A DNA stretch of 64,000 nt, taken from positions 21,131,507-21,195,506 of the forward strand of contig JARWIR010000017.1 in the NCBI GenBank assembly GCA_029959085.1. The letters run 5' to 3'. This DNA is from Nemophila menziesii (taxonomy: Eukaryota > Streptophyta > Magnoliopsida > Boraginales > Hydrophyllaceae). The stretch's first letter is position 1, and each line of letters opens with the position of its first letter. The translations under genes and the position numbers were made by a program. Below the pieces are notes generated by a model that saw nothing but the letters and a program-made list of their open reading frames with translations, searched no databases and was not told where the DNA came from. Shown piece after piece: positions 35,023 to 47,609 of the stretch.

Positions 35023-36599
35023 TCAACATTGCTTCAAGTCTTGGTGTCTATATTTTTTTTGTTCAAATCTTGGTGTCTATATAAGAAAGTAAAACAATGA
35101 GCTTATTTAGCATGGGTGATAGGAATGTGACGTTCTATTTCGGATATTAGAATACGTGCTACAGTTGGAAAAATATATATACAAACTAATACATCATAAA
35201 GAAAAATCTTTTTAGCAAAAAAATTATCAAAAATAAAGTTTGTAATTGGTGTGACCATCCTATTAAAATTGTTGAACATCTTCTGTTGTATTACCTCTTC
35301 AGTTGTGCGGGATGAAACAACTCCACAATATTAATTAAGTTTGATATAAACAAACATATACAAATCGAAGAATGGATCGTCAAAGTTATTGAAGGGTTCT
35401 CAAAGATCAGATGAGATTCAAAAATTATCACAACTTATATCACGTGTACAATATGAAATATTTGGAAAGAAAAGATGTAGAACCTGTTCAACGTGAAAAA
35501 ATAGGATTCGAAAATCGTCAATCTCAAAACAAACAAGATGATTTTCAAAATTTTAAGGGACATTCACGGTACAACACAACAAGATAGTATTGAAAATCAA
35601 ATCAAGACACCAAAACAACACCTACCGATACAGATCAATCAAGACGAGAACGAGATTTTCTGAATTGTCAAAAAATAATGGACTTAAGTGGAATAAAAAC
35701 AGAATATGCTAAATTAAATAAAACCGAAATAAAACATGTTTGTAGTAGTGTGGTGAACCACTACCTTACAAATGATTTGTAGTGCAGTAGGGGTGCTAAA
35801 TTATGTTCACTGGTTCTATCCAAGGTATGACTACTATTTCCCGGTCTAGGGTGCACTCTCTAAATAAGGGTTGGAATACTACTAAAAAAACTGTCCAGAA
35901 AAATTCTTTTAAAAATGTTTGAAAAACAAAGAGAGTTTTAGAAGAGAGGCGAGAGCTATCAGAATGGTTTGATGTGTTTGAAATGGAATACAAGTATGTG
36001 ATTTTATAGTTACCAAATGAAAAGTACTTGAATGTTGCATTTGCACCATACGTTACAAAGGTTATCCTTCCATCAGACCACCACAAAAACGTGGACAAAG
36101 CAAAACTATTGTAACATCTGTAACAACCATAATAACAATCATTTGGGAGGAAAATCATCAATTTTTATAAAAAACGTACACCATTAACACCAGAAATGTT
36201 TTAAAATTGGAATCCCATCTTAGTTGATAGTATGATAGCTTCCCACCCACCAGGTAAGTAAAGCTTCCCCGATATATGACTCACGTCACGACATGCCACG
36301 CCACACCTACTCTTGCCTCTTCCTCGACTTTGCTGTCGTCGCCGATGTCGGAGTCAGGATCAGGTGGGTGGTGGTAGAGTTAGCATGTGGGATTAACCCA
36401 TAACCTCTATCTCTCATGGGGTATACTATTTCGAATGTAAGTAAAATCTTTTAATATAAAAAATAAATTTGTATTTCATCCTCCTATGCGGGACAAAAGT
36501 AGAATACTAAAAGTCACAAATATATAATTTACACTTTTGACAAGAAAGCCAGGTAAAAAATAGAAGATCTTTTTTAATAAAAGTAATTTATAAATACAA
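35023..36599. other. AT-rich DNA, no gene recognised
   Basis: No ORF with recognisable motifs. A stretch at 35796-36161 is open on the minus strand but compositionally poor. It is probably old repeat debris on the 3' side of the copia remnant. Confidence 0.4.
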
Positions 36600-37024
36600 C
36601 AACCCCCCACACAAGGTTATCAGTAGGCAAATGTTTTTTTTAGAAAGAGAACTTCTAGGTAGGAGATGTGTTAAATTGTACTTGAGCACCAATATCCAGT
36701 CATCAAAGAATGAAACTAATACGTAGTGAAGTGAGGCAACAACCAGATCCGGTCACCAAAAACTTCCTACAATTAGACCCCCACATAACATACTTAACCC
36801 TGTTCTAAGTACATATTTTGCGATATTGTCTTATCATGCGTTTGGGAAGGCTATGCGTATACCATGGTTCTAGTGAGTGTTCCAAAAATACTAGCCCATA
36901 TTTCTTATAAAAGGAGGTACCCATCTTCACACTCACATATGCGATTTTCAAAACACGTCTACCTATAGTAGACTCCCCCTCTTGAGGTTTTGAAACCATA
37001 AAGAGCTATGTAGATCAACCTCAA

Positions 37025-37265
37025 CATGTGTCAGTGATTTCATCAAGTCTTCCTCAGTAGGACCATCTCAACGAGTCTAAGAACTCATTAAGATTCAGAC
37101 TCGACCTTTGGCTATAAGTTAATGAATGCATCAATTTCTTCTTACTGGGACCGCCTACATAGTCTATGAATTCATTAAGAGTAGTATTCAAAATTTTGAT
37201 CATTAGTCAGTGAATTCATCAAGCCCGTCTTACTAGGTAGACCCACTTAGGCTATGAATTCATTA
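37025..37265 (-). repeat. Three-unit ~88-bp degenerate tandem repeat
   Basis: Each unit contains GAATTCATCAAG-like and ATGAATTCATTAAGA-like blocks around an ACTAGG/CAGTAGG core (starts near 37028, 37119, 37206). It sits just downstream of the copia RNase H end, where many copia elements have tandem repeats in the 3' UTR. Confidence 0.65.
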
Positions 37266-37339
37266 AGAGTATACGCTCATCCTGATTGCACTAGGGTGCA
37301 CCATAGGGATGGAAAGAGGTGCAATGAATCATCTCTCAT

Positions 37340-38345
37340 TCAGTCGAAGGGATTTAGCCCCATCCACCTAGATGTCTCCAAGACTACTCTCCTGGTCAAG
37401 CCTTTAGTAAACATATCAACAAAAAAATATAAGGCTATCACACCATTACTCAGTAAATATCTTACCAAGGCATGTCTGATGCGAATAGGTCTCTGTTTTC
37501 CATTACAGACACTATCATGACTGATCGTTGCTTTCGAATCCCAATGAAAGGAAACAGGAACAACTTTTCCTTCCCATAATGGCACATTAGCAAGGAGATT
37601 TCTCAACCACTTGGCTTCTTTCCCAACCAAATCTAGCACTATAAACTTGGATTCCATAGGGGAGGGTGTGTTACAAGTTATTTTGGAAGACTTCCAAGAT
37701 ACAACACTTTCACCTAAGGAAAACACATTTTACTAGTGGAGCTCATTTCATCATTATCTGATATCTAGTTGCATCATAGTTCCATCTAAAATAGTAGGTA
37801 ACTTGTTAAAATGCAGACACATATCCATTGTACCTCTCAAGTACCTCAACAATCGATGAAGTGCATCCAAATGATCATTACTAGGGTTATATGTATATAA
37901 AAGGGGCTACTCACTACGTAGGCAATGTCAGGTCGAGTGTAGTTCATTAAGAACATCACACGTCCTATGATCTTAGCGTACTCATTTAGTAAATTAGCAT
38001 TTTCACTATTTTTTCTCAGATGAATATTGGAATCATGGGAGTTAATACAGGTACGATGAAAAAGGTTTAAATTTCTTCAACATTTTTTCGACATAGTTAG
38101 ACTGTTTAAGGGATATCTCACTCCCTTTTGGTATGATCTTACCTCCTAAGATAAAATTCACATCTCCCATATATTTCATCTCAAACTTTGAAGACAGGAA
38201 GTCCTTAGTCTCATTAATCACTTGCATATTATTTGCAAAGATTATCATGTCATCTACATAGAGACATATGATCACACACTCTGATATTGTTACTTTAGAG
38301 TATACATAGGAATCGGGATTGTTGAACAAAAATCCATTTATAACT
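37340..38345 (-). pseudogene. Copia RT (C-terminal half) and RNase H fragment
   Basis: The RT part at 38042-38329 includes ICLYVDDMIIF, then FEMKYMGDVNFILGGKI, the copia form. The RNase H part at 37340-37726 includes SWKSSKITCNTPSPMESKF (diverged from the usual SWKS-KQ..V..S..EAEY) and IRHALVRYLL. The intervening 37730-38040 is frame-broken but similar. In the RT reading direction it continues at 39594, across the solo LTR. Confidence 0.75.
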
Positions 38346-38350
38346 AAGGT

Positions 38351-39588
38351 TGAAAGTCCTATGGGGGAGGGGTAAATATGATACTAATATAATTAATGGC
38401 TAATTAAAAATCTTTTGGAAAAGTATAAGTTTAAAACAAAACTTCTAAGTCAATATATCCAAACCCTAGAAGATTATGCAATGATGTAACTATGTTTAAT
38501 ATAAATGAAAAGATGAGAAATCAATAAACGACAAGTAAAGAGATAAGAGGTAGAAAGTACACAACGATGTATAGTGGCTCGGTTATCCCTACTCACTACC
38601 TAAGGTAGCCACCTTAGGATTTTCAAGCTTCTTAACTAAGCTTTCGTGTATCTCTTACCGGGGTGAGAACACAATACCCTTACAACCAGTTTGATACCAC
38701 GAAGTAAACTCTTGTTCTATCACAACACAAGGAAACCAAGCATACTCCCTATACTCACACACTCTCTCTTACTCTACCTATTACAAATACTAGATCTAAA
38801 AGGATATAAACAAGTGTTTGATTGGTTGAAATAACTTTTTTAAGAACTCATAAATAGTAGATATAACTTTAAGCTTGAATCTCCTCTTGAGTAGATAATA
38901 ACTTTGAAACTTCTTGGATTAAACTCTTGATCAAGCTTCGATGATTAACTTTGATAGCTTGAGACCTCTAATTTTGTATTAGAAAGATAATAACAATAGT
39001 TGAATTGCAAGAGGTGTGTTTCTCCTTGAAAGAGGTCATATTTATAGCACAAGAAAGTCCCCAACGGTTATAAAGTTTGTGGGAATTTTTGTGCTAACCG
39101 AGTTCCCGTTTAGAGCCAAACGGGTTCTCGTTTATCTTCCCCAACGACTCTTTTCCAAGTGGAAACGGTAAGAAATGACGTGTCATTGACCGATGAGTTG
39201 ACCAAGCTAACTACGTTTCCGGTTACATACCAAAACGGGTTACCAGTTTGCACCAAACGGGTGCTTGGTTGTATTCTGACTTTCACTTTTGACATTTTGC
39301 TATGATGCTCGGATAGAAAAACTTTCTTCACGAGAGTTGTGGGAAACATCATTCTAAGAAATTTTGTAGTTGATCATGAAGGATAATTCTCAATGTACAC
39401 AAAGACATAGATAAAAGAATTTGAACAAAAATTAGCTTCTTAGAATGCATAGATATAAATGATAATACAAGTTTTTTTGATGAAATATAATGCAAGATAG
39501 AGGATATATAATAAGTGTAAGAAACACACTAATCACAAGAGGATTTGTCGCATTAAAACAACCTATGGAGGAAGGCTATATGCCAACA
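38351..39588 (-). repeat. Sirevirus-type solo LTR
   Basis: A 1238-bp unit with TG (38351) and CA (39588) ends on the plus strand and the same end sequences (TGAAAGTCCTA..., ...CTATATGCCAACA) as the LTRs at 53673-55046 and 59666-61019. It is diverged from both. It is flanked by a perfect 5-bp duplication AAGGT (38346-38350, 39589-39593), with no internal region. TATA box on the minus strand at 39039-39046. Its U3 has paired AAACGGGT motifs where the other LTRs have GCGGTGTACCGC pairs. Confidence 0.9.
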
Positions 39589-39593
39589 AAGGT

Positions 39594-40440
39594 GTTATCT
39601 ATATTTTGTACCATTAGTTGGGTGCCTATTTCAGGTCATACAATGATTTCCTAAGTTTACAAACCTTACTACCTTGACCAGGTTCTACAAATCCTTCAAG
39701 TTGATCCATATAGATCTCCTCGTCTAGATCTCCATTCAAGAACACGGTTTTAACATCCATTTGATGTATAATTAAGTTATGGATAACAACTAAGGCGATA
39801 AGAGTCCTTATAGTAACAATTTTGGTCCTTAGGTAATAAGTATCAACCAGTAATGCCCTTTCTTTTGGGTAAAGCCTCTAATTAGTCTAGCTTTGAATTT
39901 TTCAGTTGACCATCAGGTCTCAATTTTTTCTTAAAAATACATATTTTACTAATATTTTTACTATCCATAGACAAATTAGTCAAATCCCATGTGTGATTTG
40001 AGATTATATATTTCAATTAACTATTAATGGTTTCTGTCTAGAAACTAGCATCTACTGATCACTTATCTTCATCAAATGTTCTACGTTCATCCTCAATAAG
40101 GAAGCATGCTACTATCTCTTAATTTAGAATATCTAATGGGAGTACCCCAGCGATTGAGGTGATAAAGTCTGATATAGAATTGGACTCCATCCTACATCTC
40201 TTACTCCTTCTAGGTTCATTATCGAGGATGATATTAGAACTAAAGGATGGAAAACTAGGGGAAGCATTTTCACTAGCATGCAAAATTTCATTCTCCATGT
40301 GATAATTAAGAGCACCCTCATCAATAAATCAACCATTCAGCTCCTTGATACTCTTTTCCTATAATCACAAGGAAGACGTATTAGGTATCCATGGTGGTTT
40401 GGGTCATTGGGGGGTTACTAGTACCTTTTACAATTCATTT
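39594..40440 (-). pseudogene. Copia RT N-terminal half, degraded
   Basis: On the minus strand, reading leftward: a proline/serine-poor linker, KLRPDGQLKNSKLD (about 39905), then ALVVIHNLIIHQMDVKTVFL and LDEEIYMDQLEGFVEPGQ (about 39680-39790), the conserved copia RT entry. Several stops and frame changes. It joins 38345 once the solo LTR and one AAGGT are removed. Confidence 0.75.
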
Positions 40441-40462
40441 TAGCCTTTACCATAGAGGTAAT

Positions 40463-42250
40463 TGATGTCTCCCTATTAGTTCTAATTATTAGCCCTTTGG
40501 AGACATCCTTTTAGGTGAATATTTGACTTGTTTGATAGAATTTTATGCTTATTTCATCATATTGCACTTTCTCCCCTTGGAAATTGACTATTTGCATTTT
40601 TAGAGCTTTTGTGCATTAATTTGATTATTTTTAGTGCAAAGTTAGTAGTTTCTTGAATTTCATGAAAAACCACTACAAGGAGGAGAAGTGAGAATTAAAG
40701 TCTTAGGGTATTTTTAGTGTTAGGAAGTATTTGAGTCGAGTTTCTAATTTTAGAGTGCACTATCCTATTTCTAGTCTTGAATTATTGATTTATTATTTTT
40801 TAAAGCATATGTTGTTTAATTATTTATTTAATGTGAAACTTTAAAAGATATATGGTAATTAATTAGAGACCAAGTCAAGTCAAAGAAGTAAAGGAAAGAG
40901 ATTTACACGGAAATAAGAAGATTAAGGAAGGATATATGCAAAGAAGGAAAAGATAAATCTGTCATATGAATCTGAAATTCCAGCTACGTTCTAAAGACGA
41001 GCTCATAACTTAATATTGGATAGGAATTTAGGAGAATGGCCTGGACCAATGGAAAGATCTTTACGAGACAAGCGGTTTCGAGTATTGGAACGCGTCAAAC
41101 GGATAAGTATTGAAAGAGTTATGACCAAAACAAATCAGCAGCAGAATCTTATCTTTCCTAGATTTTAGGCTGCGAATTAAAGAGTCCTTTACTTGTCTTC
41201 CACTCCAAGTAAAACGAATTAGGGCTTCCTAGAACCTATAAATACACCTCTTAGACCTCATTATTCAGTACCTCTCATTAAACCTTCATATTAAAACATC
41301 CTTAGAGAGAGCGTCAAGAGGCGGAAGCAAGAGCATAAGCTGAAGAATCCTTTTCCTCCAACAACAGCTCAAGTCAATTCCTCTATCTAGGTTCTTATTT
41401 TATTTTTGTTATTAGGACATGTATATTATTAATTTCTTTATTGTTTTTACTTTTAATATGAGCTAAACCTTAATTACTTGAGAATCGTAATGGGATGAAC
41501 CCTAATTTATTTAATTCATGTATTTCAATTTGGGATTAGTTTCTAGTTTAATTTGAATTGGGTATTTCATATTGCTTATTATTTTGTATTAATTTCACTA
41601 ATTTTGAAGTCATGAATCAAACTTAGGTCATAGTAATTAAGATATTCACTTTGGTGGGGAAGTGATCGCCTTGACCGGGGGGGGGGGGGGGGGGGGGGTT
41701 TAATTACTAAACTAGATAATAAACGTAAGGTAGAAATTATTGATCCTGACGGACTGAGTTAACCTTATTGCCAATTGGGTAGAGTACTTGACCATTCGAA
41801 GGTGGATTATAATCGCCCTAATGGGGTTTGTAACACCTAAGAATAGCTCCTAGGTCCACCCTGACGGGGGCTAGGAGATATTAGAGTCCCGACTAATATA
41901 GAAATATCAGTTCTGCCCTTAAAGAAAGCATTAATTAGGTAAGTTTAGGTGATTCCCTAGCGAGACTCAAGTATAGCTCATATCTGCGTCTTAGTCCTTT
42001 AGTATTTATATTCAGTAATTTATTTTCTTGCATTTGTAGGATTAATATAAAAAAAAAACAAATATATTTTATCTTTTATTTTCTGTATTTGCAATTACTA
42101 CTACTTGTTTATTGAACACTTGGGGTATACCAGTACAATCCCTGAGAACGAAACCCGACTTGTCATAGTATTACTTGGACAACCGTACACTTGCGGTATT
42201 GTGGTTCCTTTTATTTTCGCATTAATTTTATAACACACCATGACCCACCA
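40463..42250 (+). repeat. Athila-like solo LTR
   Basis: 1788 bp from TGATGTCTCCC to GACCCACCA, flanked by the perfect 5-bp duplication GTAAT (40458-40462, 42251-42255). TATA box at 41237-41244. CCTGACGGGG repeats lie at about 41670-41870, the first of which has expanded to a run of 22 G (41677-41698). It is closest to the LTRs at 1-1681 and 2269-4040. Confidence 0.92.
41677..41698. repeat. 22-base G homopolymer
   Basis: The sister LTRs have GACGGGGGG (six G) at this place. The run here is 22 G, either a true expansion or a sequencing/assembly artefact. Confidence 0.85.
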
Positions 42251-42255
42251 GTAAT

Positions 42256-44180
42256 AAAGAGCCTAAATCTAATTGTCTACAGTAAAGAAAATTATATACA
42301 ATATGCACATGCTTTTCACTGTAAATGCATAAAGTTTTTTTACACAAAGAATAAGATGAACTATGTGAAATTTTTTTTTTCAATTTTTTTTAAACATATT
42401 TATTTAAACATAGGATAAAGACTAAAAATGGTTTTATCAAACAAAAAAAAATTGGGAATCCATCATCAAGTATAAAATGAGTTGACCTTTTAAATAATCT
42501 AGATATGTTGAATCAAGACCCCAAACCTTCTTAAACAACAAATCATTATCATTTGAAATTATTTTATTTTCTTTTAGAAAAGAGATGTTTTCATACAATG
42601 ACTCTTCAAATTTTTCTAAAGAATAAGACATAAGTTTTGTATCTTTTATGTTCAATTTTTAAATTATTTAACAAAATCTTTTTTGTTTCAAAATTATGCT
42701 CAAGAGTTTTGAAAAGAGAAACATATGCATAATCATCATCAAGCTCATCAAAAGATTCATATAAATATGAAGATGAGCTAGAATAAGAGATTACCTCATC
42801 AGTGGCTTTCAGAGAAACAAAATATGATCATGATTGTCTTTTATTTTCTTAATGCCAATGTTGATAATTCCATAAGAGAACTCCAAGCATTACCAAAATG
42901 GAATGTGCCAATGAAAAATCATCAGTGTAGTTGAATTTTGACTTGGATATCCCATACAACAAAATATTTTGAGCATTACCAAAATTGAGTATTTTGACTA
43001 TTTTCAAAATACTCAAAATGTTTCACAAAATACATGCAAAACACTGGGATGACCCTTTCCGATACAATCTTTACTGCAAAAGAAAATTCATCAGCAACTT
43101 TCTTGGATGAAGATTCCTTCATGTTGATTGACAAAATTTCAAAGTTTCTAATGTTATCATTCTTAGCTTTAACCAAGTAAAGTGAATGGTGATTAAGTGA
43201 AGACATGCAAATAGGCAAAATGATTATGAAATCACAGAGTAAAAGAAAAGTTATGAGAATGAGAAGATAAGGATACCTGGAGTTGATGTATATATACATT
43301 AACGGAAGGCTTCTTCAAATACCAAGGAAAATATGCAATATTTTTTGCCACCCATGCAAACAATCAGTGAACACCAAGTGTCCTGCAAGAGTTTTCATCC
43401 AATAATAAGGCGTGTGAATCTTGTTGTATATTGCCAAGATTCTTCTCCAGATTACAAAATAATGGCTAAAAGCGGAATAGTTGATTATTTAATAAAATTT
43501 TCCATATTAGCACCATTATATCTTCCCCACACCATCTGACCAGTATATACTTCTAAGATGCAAAAGTTAAATAAATAAATCCATCTTGAGACAGCATGCT
43601 TCTTGGAATAACTAAGCTTTTGTCCAAATATGAAGTAATATTTGGGAAAGAAGCTACTTATTAGATTTACTCCTTCCATAATTCTCTTCCCATAGCAGAC
43701 CTTTTATATTTTACTAAGCTTTTTGATCAGAAAGTAACCTTTACAGTCATGCATGTATATCAATAATCCCACAGAAGGTGACTCAATGAGATCAACCTTA
43801 TTTGACTTGTACTTTAGCAGAGAGACCCACCATTTCTCTTGCATTTGTAGTTTTGTACCATTTTTGTAACTTATAACATACCCAAATATGGAGTAACAAT
43901 CAAATCTTAAGAGATAGAACATGAGATAAATTAATTGAAACATAATATGGCCAAAAACATTAATCAATCTAGGAAAACCATATGAAAAAAACAACATGAC
44001 AAAACAAAGTTGAATAAGGGGTAAAACTACTTGAAAATATTTAAAAGATGTACAAAGTGTAGTAAATTGGGGATTTTTGTGAATAGTTAACAGTGTTTTG
44101 TTTGAGAGCATTTCCAGACACACATTACTTTTTACCGCTATAGTTCCAAAGGAGGATTCCTTATTAGGCTAGGACTAGTG
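42256..44180 (-). other. Decayed region with Sirevirus/copia gag-like remnant
   Basis: Minus-strand fragments at about 42437-42830 (SYSLEKFEESLYENISFL; a D/E/S-rich stretch LYESFDELDDDYAYVSLFK) look like the coiled-coil, acidic gag tail of copia/Sirevirus elements, heavily broken. ORFs at 42976-43299 and 43704-44123 (minus) are hydrophobic and unrecognised. No host gene is visible. Confidence 0.35.
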
Positions 44181-44181
44181 A

Positions 44182-44240
<59 letters not shown>
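44182..44240. repeat. Compound (AT)n(TG)n microsatellite
   Basis: Alternating AT at 44182-44200 continues directly into 20 TG units at 44201-44240. Confidence 0.95.
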
Positions 44241-44243
<3 letters not shown>

Positions 44244-44244
44244 T

Positions 44245-46376
44245 TTCAAATGTATATATTTAACTCGTCCCAAAATTTATGGTGGGGCTTAAGCCCCCTT
44301 ATTCAAAGGCATAAGTCCGCCACTGCTTACTTGAAAAATATGTCATATCTTTCGACCATGGCTTGATTTTAGATACTCGGGGGATAAATTTTTATCTTTC
44401 TCCATTTTATGAACAAAATTCAATCTTTAACATACCCATTAGTGTCCTAAAAAATATGTATCATTTGCTTGAAGCGAATTAAGCAGCTTTATACTTGAAG
44501 GAATCAAATATTCATAACAACATTATATTCTATTTTTCAAAAATTCATTTTTCATGCATTAAATATACCAAATTTAACATACTAAACATGATATTATCAC
44601 AAAATATATCACATAATTTAATCACTTATTAAGAATGTAAACCACATAAATTTCAGTACTCCTCAAATTTGGGGACGTAAATTAGGGACTTTCTAAGTCA
44701 TGATCAATAATTTCGATACCACTTATTGGGATTTTGTAGAGGCAATCTATGCAAAATTTAAAACACACTAACAACCTATTTGATAAATCTTGAAGGTTAA
44801 TTTTCTAGAACTCACATACAAACATAGGACTCACGTAAAATAATTTATGGAACACATAAAATAAAGCGGGGAGCACAAGGGGCTCAAACATCAAACCTGA
44901 TATTTGGGAAAACAAGGAAGCGTCCGAGAGTAGCCCCACCATAATGGGAGGCATGCTACAATAATTAAAAGACTAACCTTTGTTCATAGTGTAGTTCCGC
45001 TAAAAAGTCTACCTTGCCAATTCATCTTACTCCTAAACTTGCGATATTTCAAGAGCAATTCATTCTACCTTATTTCAAAAAAGTTTTCTTGTCATATAAG
45101 TAGTAGGATTTGAATAATATGTTGGCTTAGCTAAAGTAGAGACCACGGTCTTTAATTTATAAGATTTTGTGAGCATTGTGCCAAGATACTATAATCTTTG
45201 GCTCAAATCTTGTCTCAAACCCCACTTCTTTATTTATAACTGCTACAACATTTATTGACTGATCTAAACTCAATAAATTGTGTAGTATCATGATTTGACC
45301 TAAACTACAAATATTTTTACATGATATGAAATTTTAATAGATATATCCCGATCAATTATTTAAGGTCCATTTTGGAAATTGGAAATTTAATAACAAGCAA
45401 AGTCTTGTCTTTTTGTGATTGTCAATGATATTTGCTAACCGATCGCTAAGTTGGATGGTTTGAGAAAGGTTGTTGAGTGGATTTTGGAGTATTTTGTTGA
45501 TTGCATCCATCTTCCCTTCACCGAGTTAATGAGGTTGGAGAATACATTTACATGCACTCCAAATATTCCCTTCATATACCTCATTTGATCGTCTGTTGAC
45601 CCGAACATCCTAGGACGTTTCTTGGATATGTATTCATGAACTTTGTGTTTCCTATTTCATGTCTTGTGTCTTCTTCTACCCATCATTGTTCTGTCTATTT
45701 GTACTAAAAAACAAATTAATAAGCTCAAAACCATGCAAATGACTCTATAATATCACGACGACAAAATTAAGTGTAAACACCCTAAAATATCACATATTAA
45801 ATCTAAAAAAAACATATCAAATGATGCACCAGACACAAGATTTATGAATATAAACAACAAGATCATCCACCTTAACCCTATGCCACTTGGGCGGAGCCAC
45901 AACCAACCCGGGGATGGTCATGGTCTCTCGTAACCTTTTAAATATTTGCAATTCACCCTTATACAATTTTTTTTAAATCAATAGCTTTTGCCCCCCTGGA
46001 ATTTTAAGAATATTCACTCCCTCCTCTCTACTCCCAAATTTTGAAATTCATTTTATCAGGTTTTGATTTATTTATTTTTTTATAAATAGTTTTCTATAAT
46101 GAACTATAGATTATGTTGTATAATATAACAAGTAATAATGTAATTAATTAGATTAAATTTAATATAAGGACATATATGACATTTTTTTTTTCAATAATAT
46201 AGAGAACGATACTGCAAATTTTGTATAGTATAGTGACATATATTGCAATTTTTGCCTAATATAGGGACCTCTAAGGCAATTAATGCTAAAAAACCAAGAC
46301 TACTACCCCTAACCCATTTGGCCTTCTTAATAAAATTCCTCGCTCGCTCCGCCCCTTGCACCACTCTATTGCATGT
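44245..46376. other. AT-rich DNA, no gene recognised
   Basis: No ORF above about 60 codons with recognisable features. 44290-44335 contains GGGCTTAAGCCCCC and AGTCCGCCACTGC, suggesting the end of an old DNA transposon, but no partner end was found. Confidence 0.4.
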
Positions 46377-47365
46377 ACTCTCTCTGTTCCTAAAAAGTTG
46401 TCACGTATACTAAAAATAGTTGTTTTAAAAAGGTTGTTACTTTAAAAAATCAAGATAATTTTTTTTTATTCATACCACTTTTACATCTAATTAAATATTA
46501 TAATATATGTTCTCAATAAATATTCAAGATATCAAGACACTTTATGGAGGACACTTTTTAGTAATCACCTCAAGTTAGTAATCACTTTATGGAGGACCCT
46601 TTATGGATTGTTGTCCGAGAAACATCTCAAGTTAGAATTAATCCCCTCTCACCCCAACCATCATTTTTTTGCCCATAAAAGACCACATATATTTTACTTT
46701 TTCCTTTTCTTTCCCATAAAAAGAGTCGTTTGAGTTATGAGAAGTTTCCATTACTCGTTGTTTTTTAAAAAAGACGGCGTCTTTTATGGGAAAGGGTGTA
46801 AAGTGGCAGGTGCCTATTGACTATGCTGTAGATCTCGGTTTGGGGCGTTAGGCGGTCGACCGGGGCCTAGCGCCTAGGCAGGATTACACGGGGCCTAGGC
46901 GGAATTATACGATTTTGAATGCCGAGTGTAATTTTGTATATTTGGTAATATATATGTAGTAATTATAGAAATTGTAACTATTTAAGTCATACAATTCTTC
47001 TAACAACACTATAGTATATATAAAAATACTAAAAACTGAGTTATAATATCAACTAAAGAATTCTCGAGAATAAGAAAAATAACAAAAAGGTCTATGCGGG
47101 CATGTTTTTCCATTAATCGGCGCCTAGGCGGTCATTTTTTGCCATCAATCGGTGACTAGACGGGCTAGGCGTCTATTCCACAGCGACTAACGCGTTAGGC
47201 AAAAACGCCTAGAATTTTAACTAGGCGTAAGCGGCTGAGGGGGGAGTTGACGCCTAGGCGGGGAGATCTACAGCATAGCCTATTGAGCATTAACCCTAGA
47301 TAATAAATGACACTTCTTAATTTGTGTAAAAAAGCAAATGTGACAATTTTTTTTGGAACGCATAA
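46377..47365. mobile_element. Possible Stowaway-like MITE, interrupted
   Basis: The left end CTGTTCCTAAAAAGTTGTCAC (46384-46404) and the inverted right end (about 47340-47362, CGTTCCAAAAAAAATTGTCAC when reversed) resemble Stowaway/mariner termini (…CGTTCC-AAA..GT-CAC). The interior has a second inverted repeat (CTTTCCCATAAAAAG near 46710 against CTTTTATGGGAAAG near 46783). The hAT-type MITE at 46821-47278 lies inside. The ends are imperfect and the TA duplication is unclear. Confidence 0.35.
46821..47278. mobile_element. hAT-type MITE with perfect 16-bp TIRs
   Basis: A 458-bp element with exact terminal inverted repeats CTATGCTGTAGATCTC (46821-46836 and 47263-47278) and a perfect 8-bp target duplication CCTATTGA (46813-46820, 47279-47286). 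An 8-bp duplication is the hAT hallmark. The subterminal regions are packed with GCCTAGGC / CGCCTAGGCG palindromes on both sides, the usual kind of transposase-binding repeat array. It has no coding capacity, so it depends on a transposase elsewhere. The perfect duplication suggests a recent move. Confidence 0.88.
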
Positions 47366-47609
47366 AGTGTTATTTATTTTCTATATTTTGTATCATTATT
47401 TAAGAGTTAAATAATTTAAAATAAATAATCCTAAGCGTGTGATGACTTCATTTTCTCTCTCCTAATTTACGCTCTCTCTTCTCTCTTCTTCTTGGGTACG
47501 CGTTCTTTATCGAAAAATTTTCTGATCCACTCTAGATAATTATCACCTTAGTGCCGATTATCTTTAGCGGTGTTTTCGTTACACGCTTCGCTCTCTCCTC
47601 CATCTTGGA

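Larger units (their letters stand above)
36600..40440 (-). mobile_element. Decayed Ty1/copia element (pol and 3' region)
   Basis: Minus-strand copia pol remains on both sides of a younger solo LTR: RT start region (HQMDVKTVFLNGDLDEEI, about 39710-39770), the KLRKSLYDLK segment (about 39636-39666), the YVDDM catalytic box (about 38250-38264) and RNase H (37340-37726). The 3' untranslated side holds a three-unit repeat (37025-37265). Gag, protease and most of integrase are not visible, and LTRs of this element were not found. Confidence 0.75.

Noticed and set aside
37025..37265. CRISPR-like array
   Set aside because: Three degenerate 88-bp units without constant repeats and unique spacers, in a plant copia 3' UTR. 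No CRISPR array exists in the window.
47290..47440. Target duplication for LINE-3 (TAATTTGTGTAAAAAAG near 47317 against AATTGTGATATAAAAG after the tail)
   Set aside because: Similarity is weak and AT-rich, and the LINE 5' end is not defined independently.
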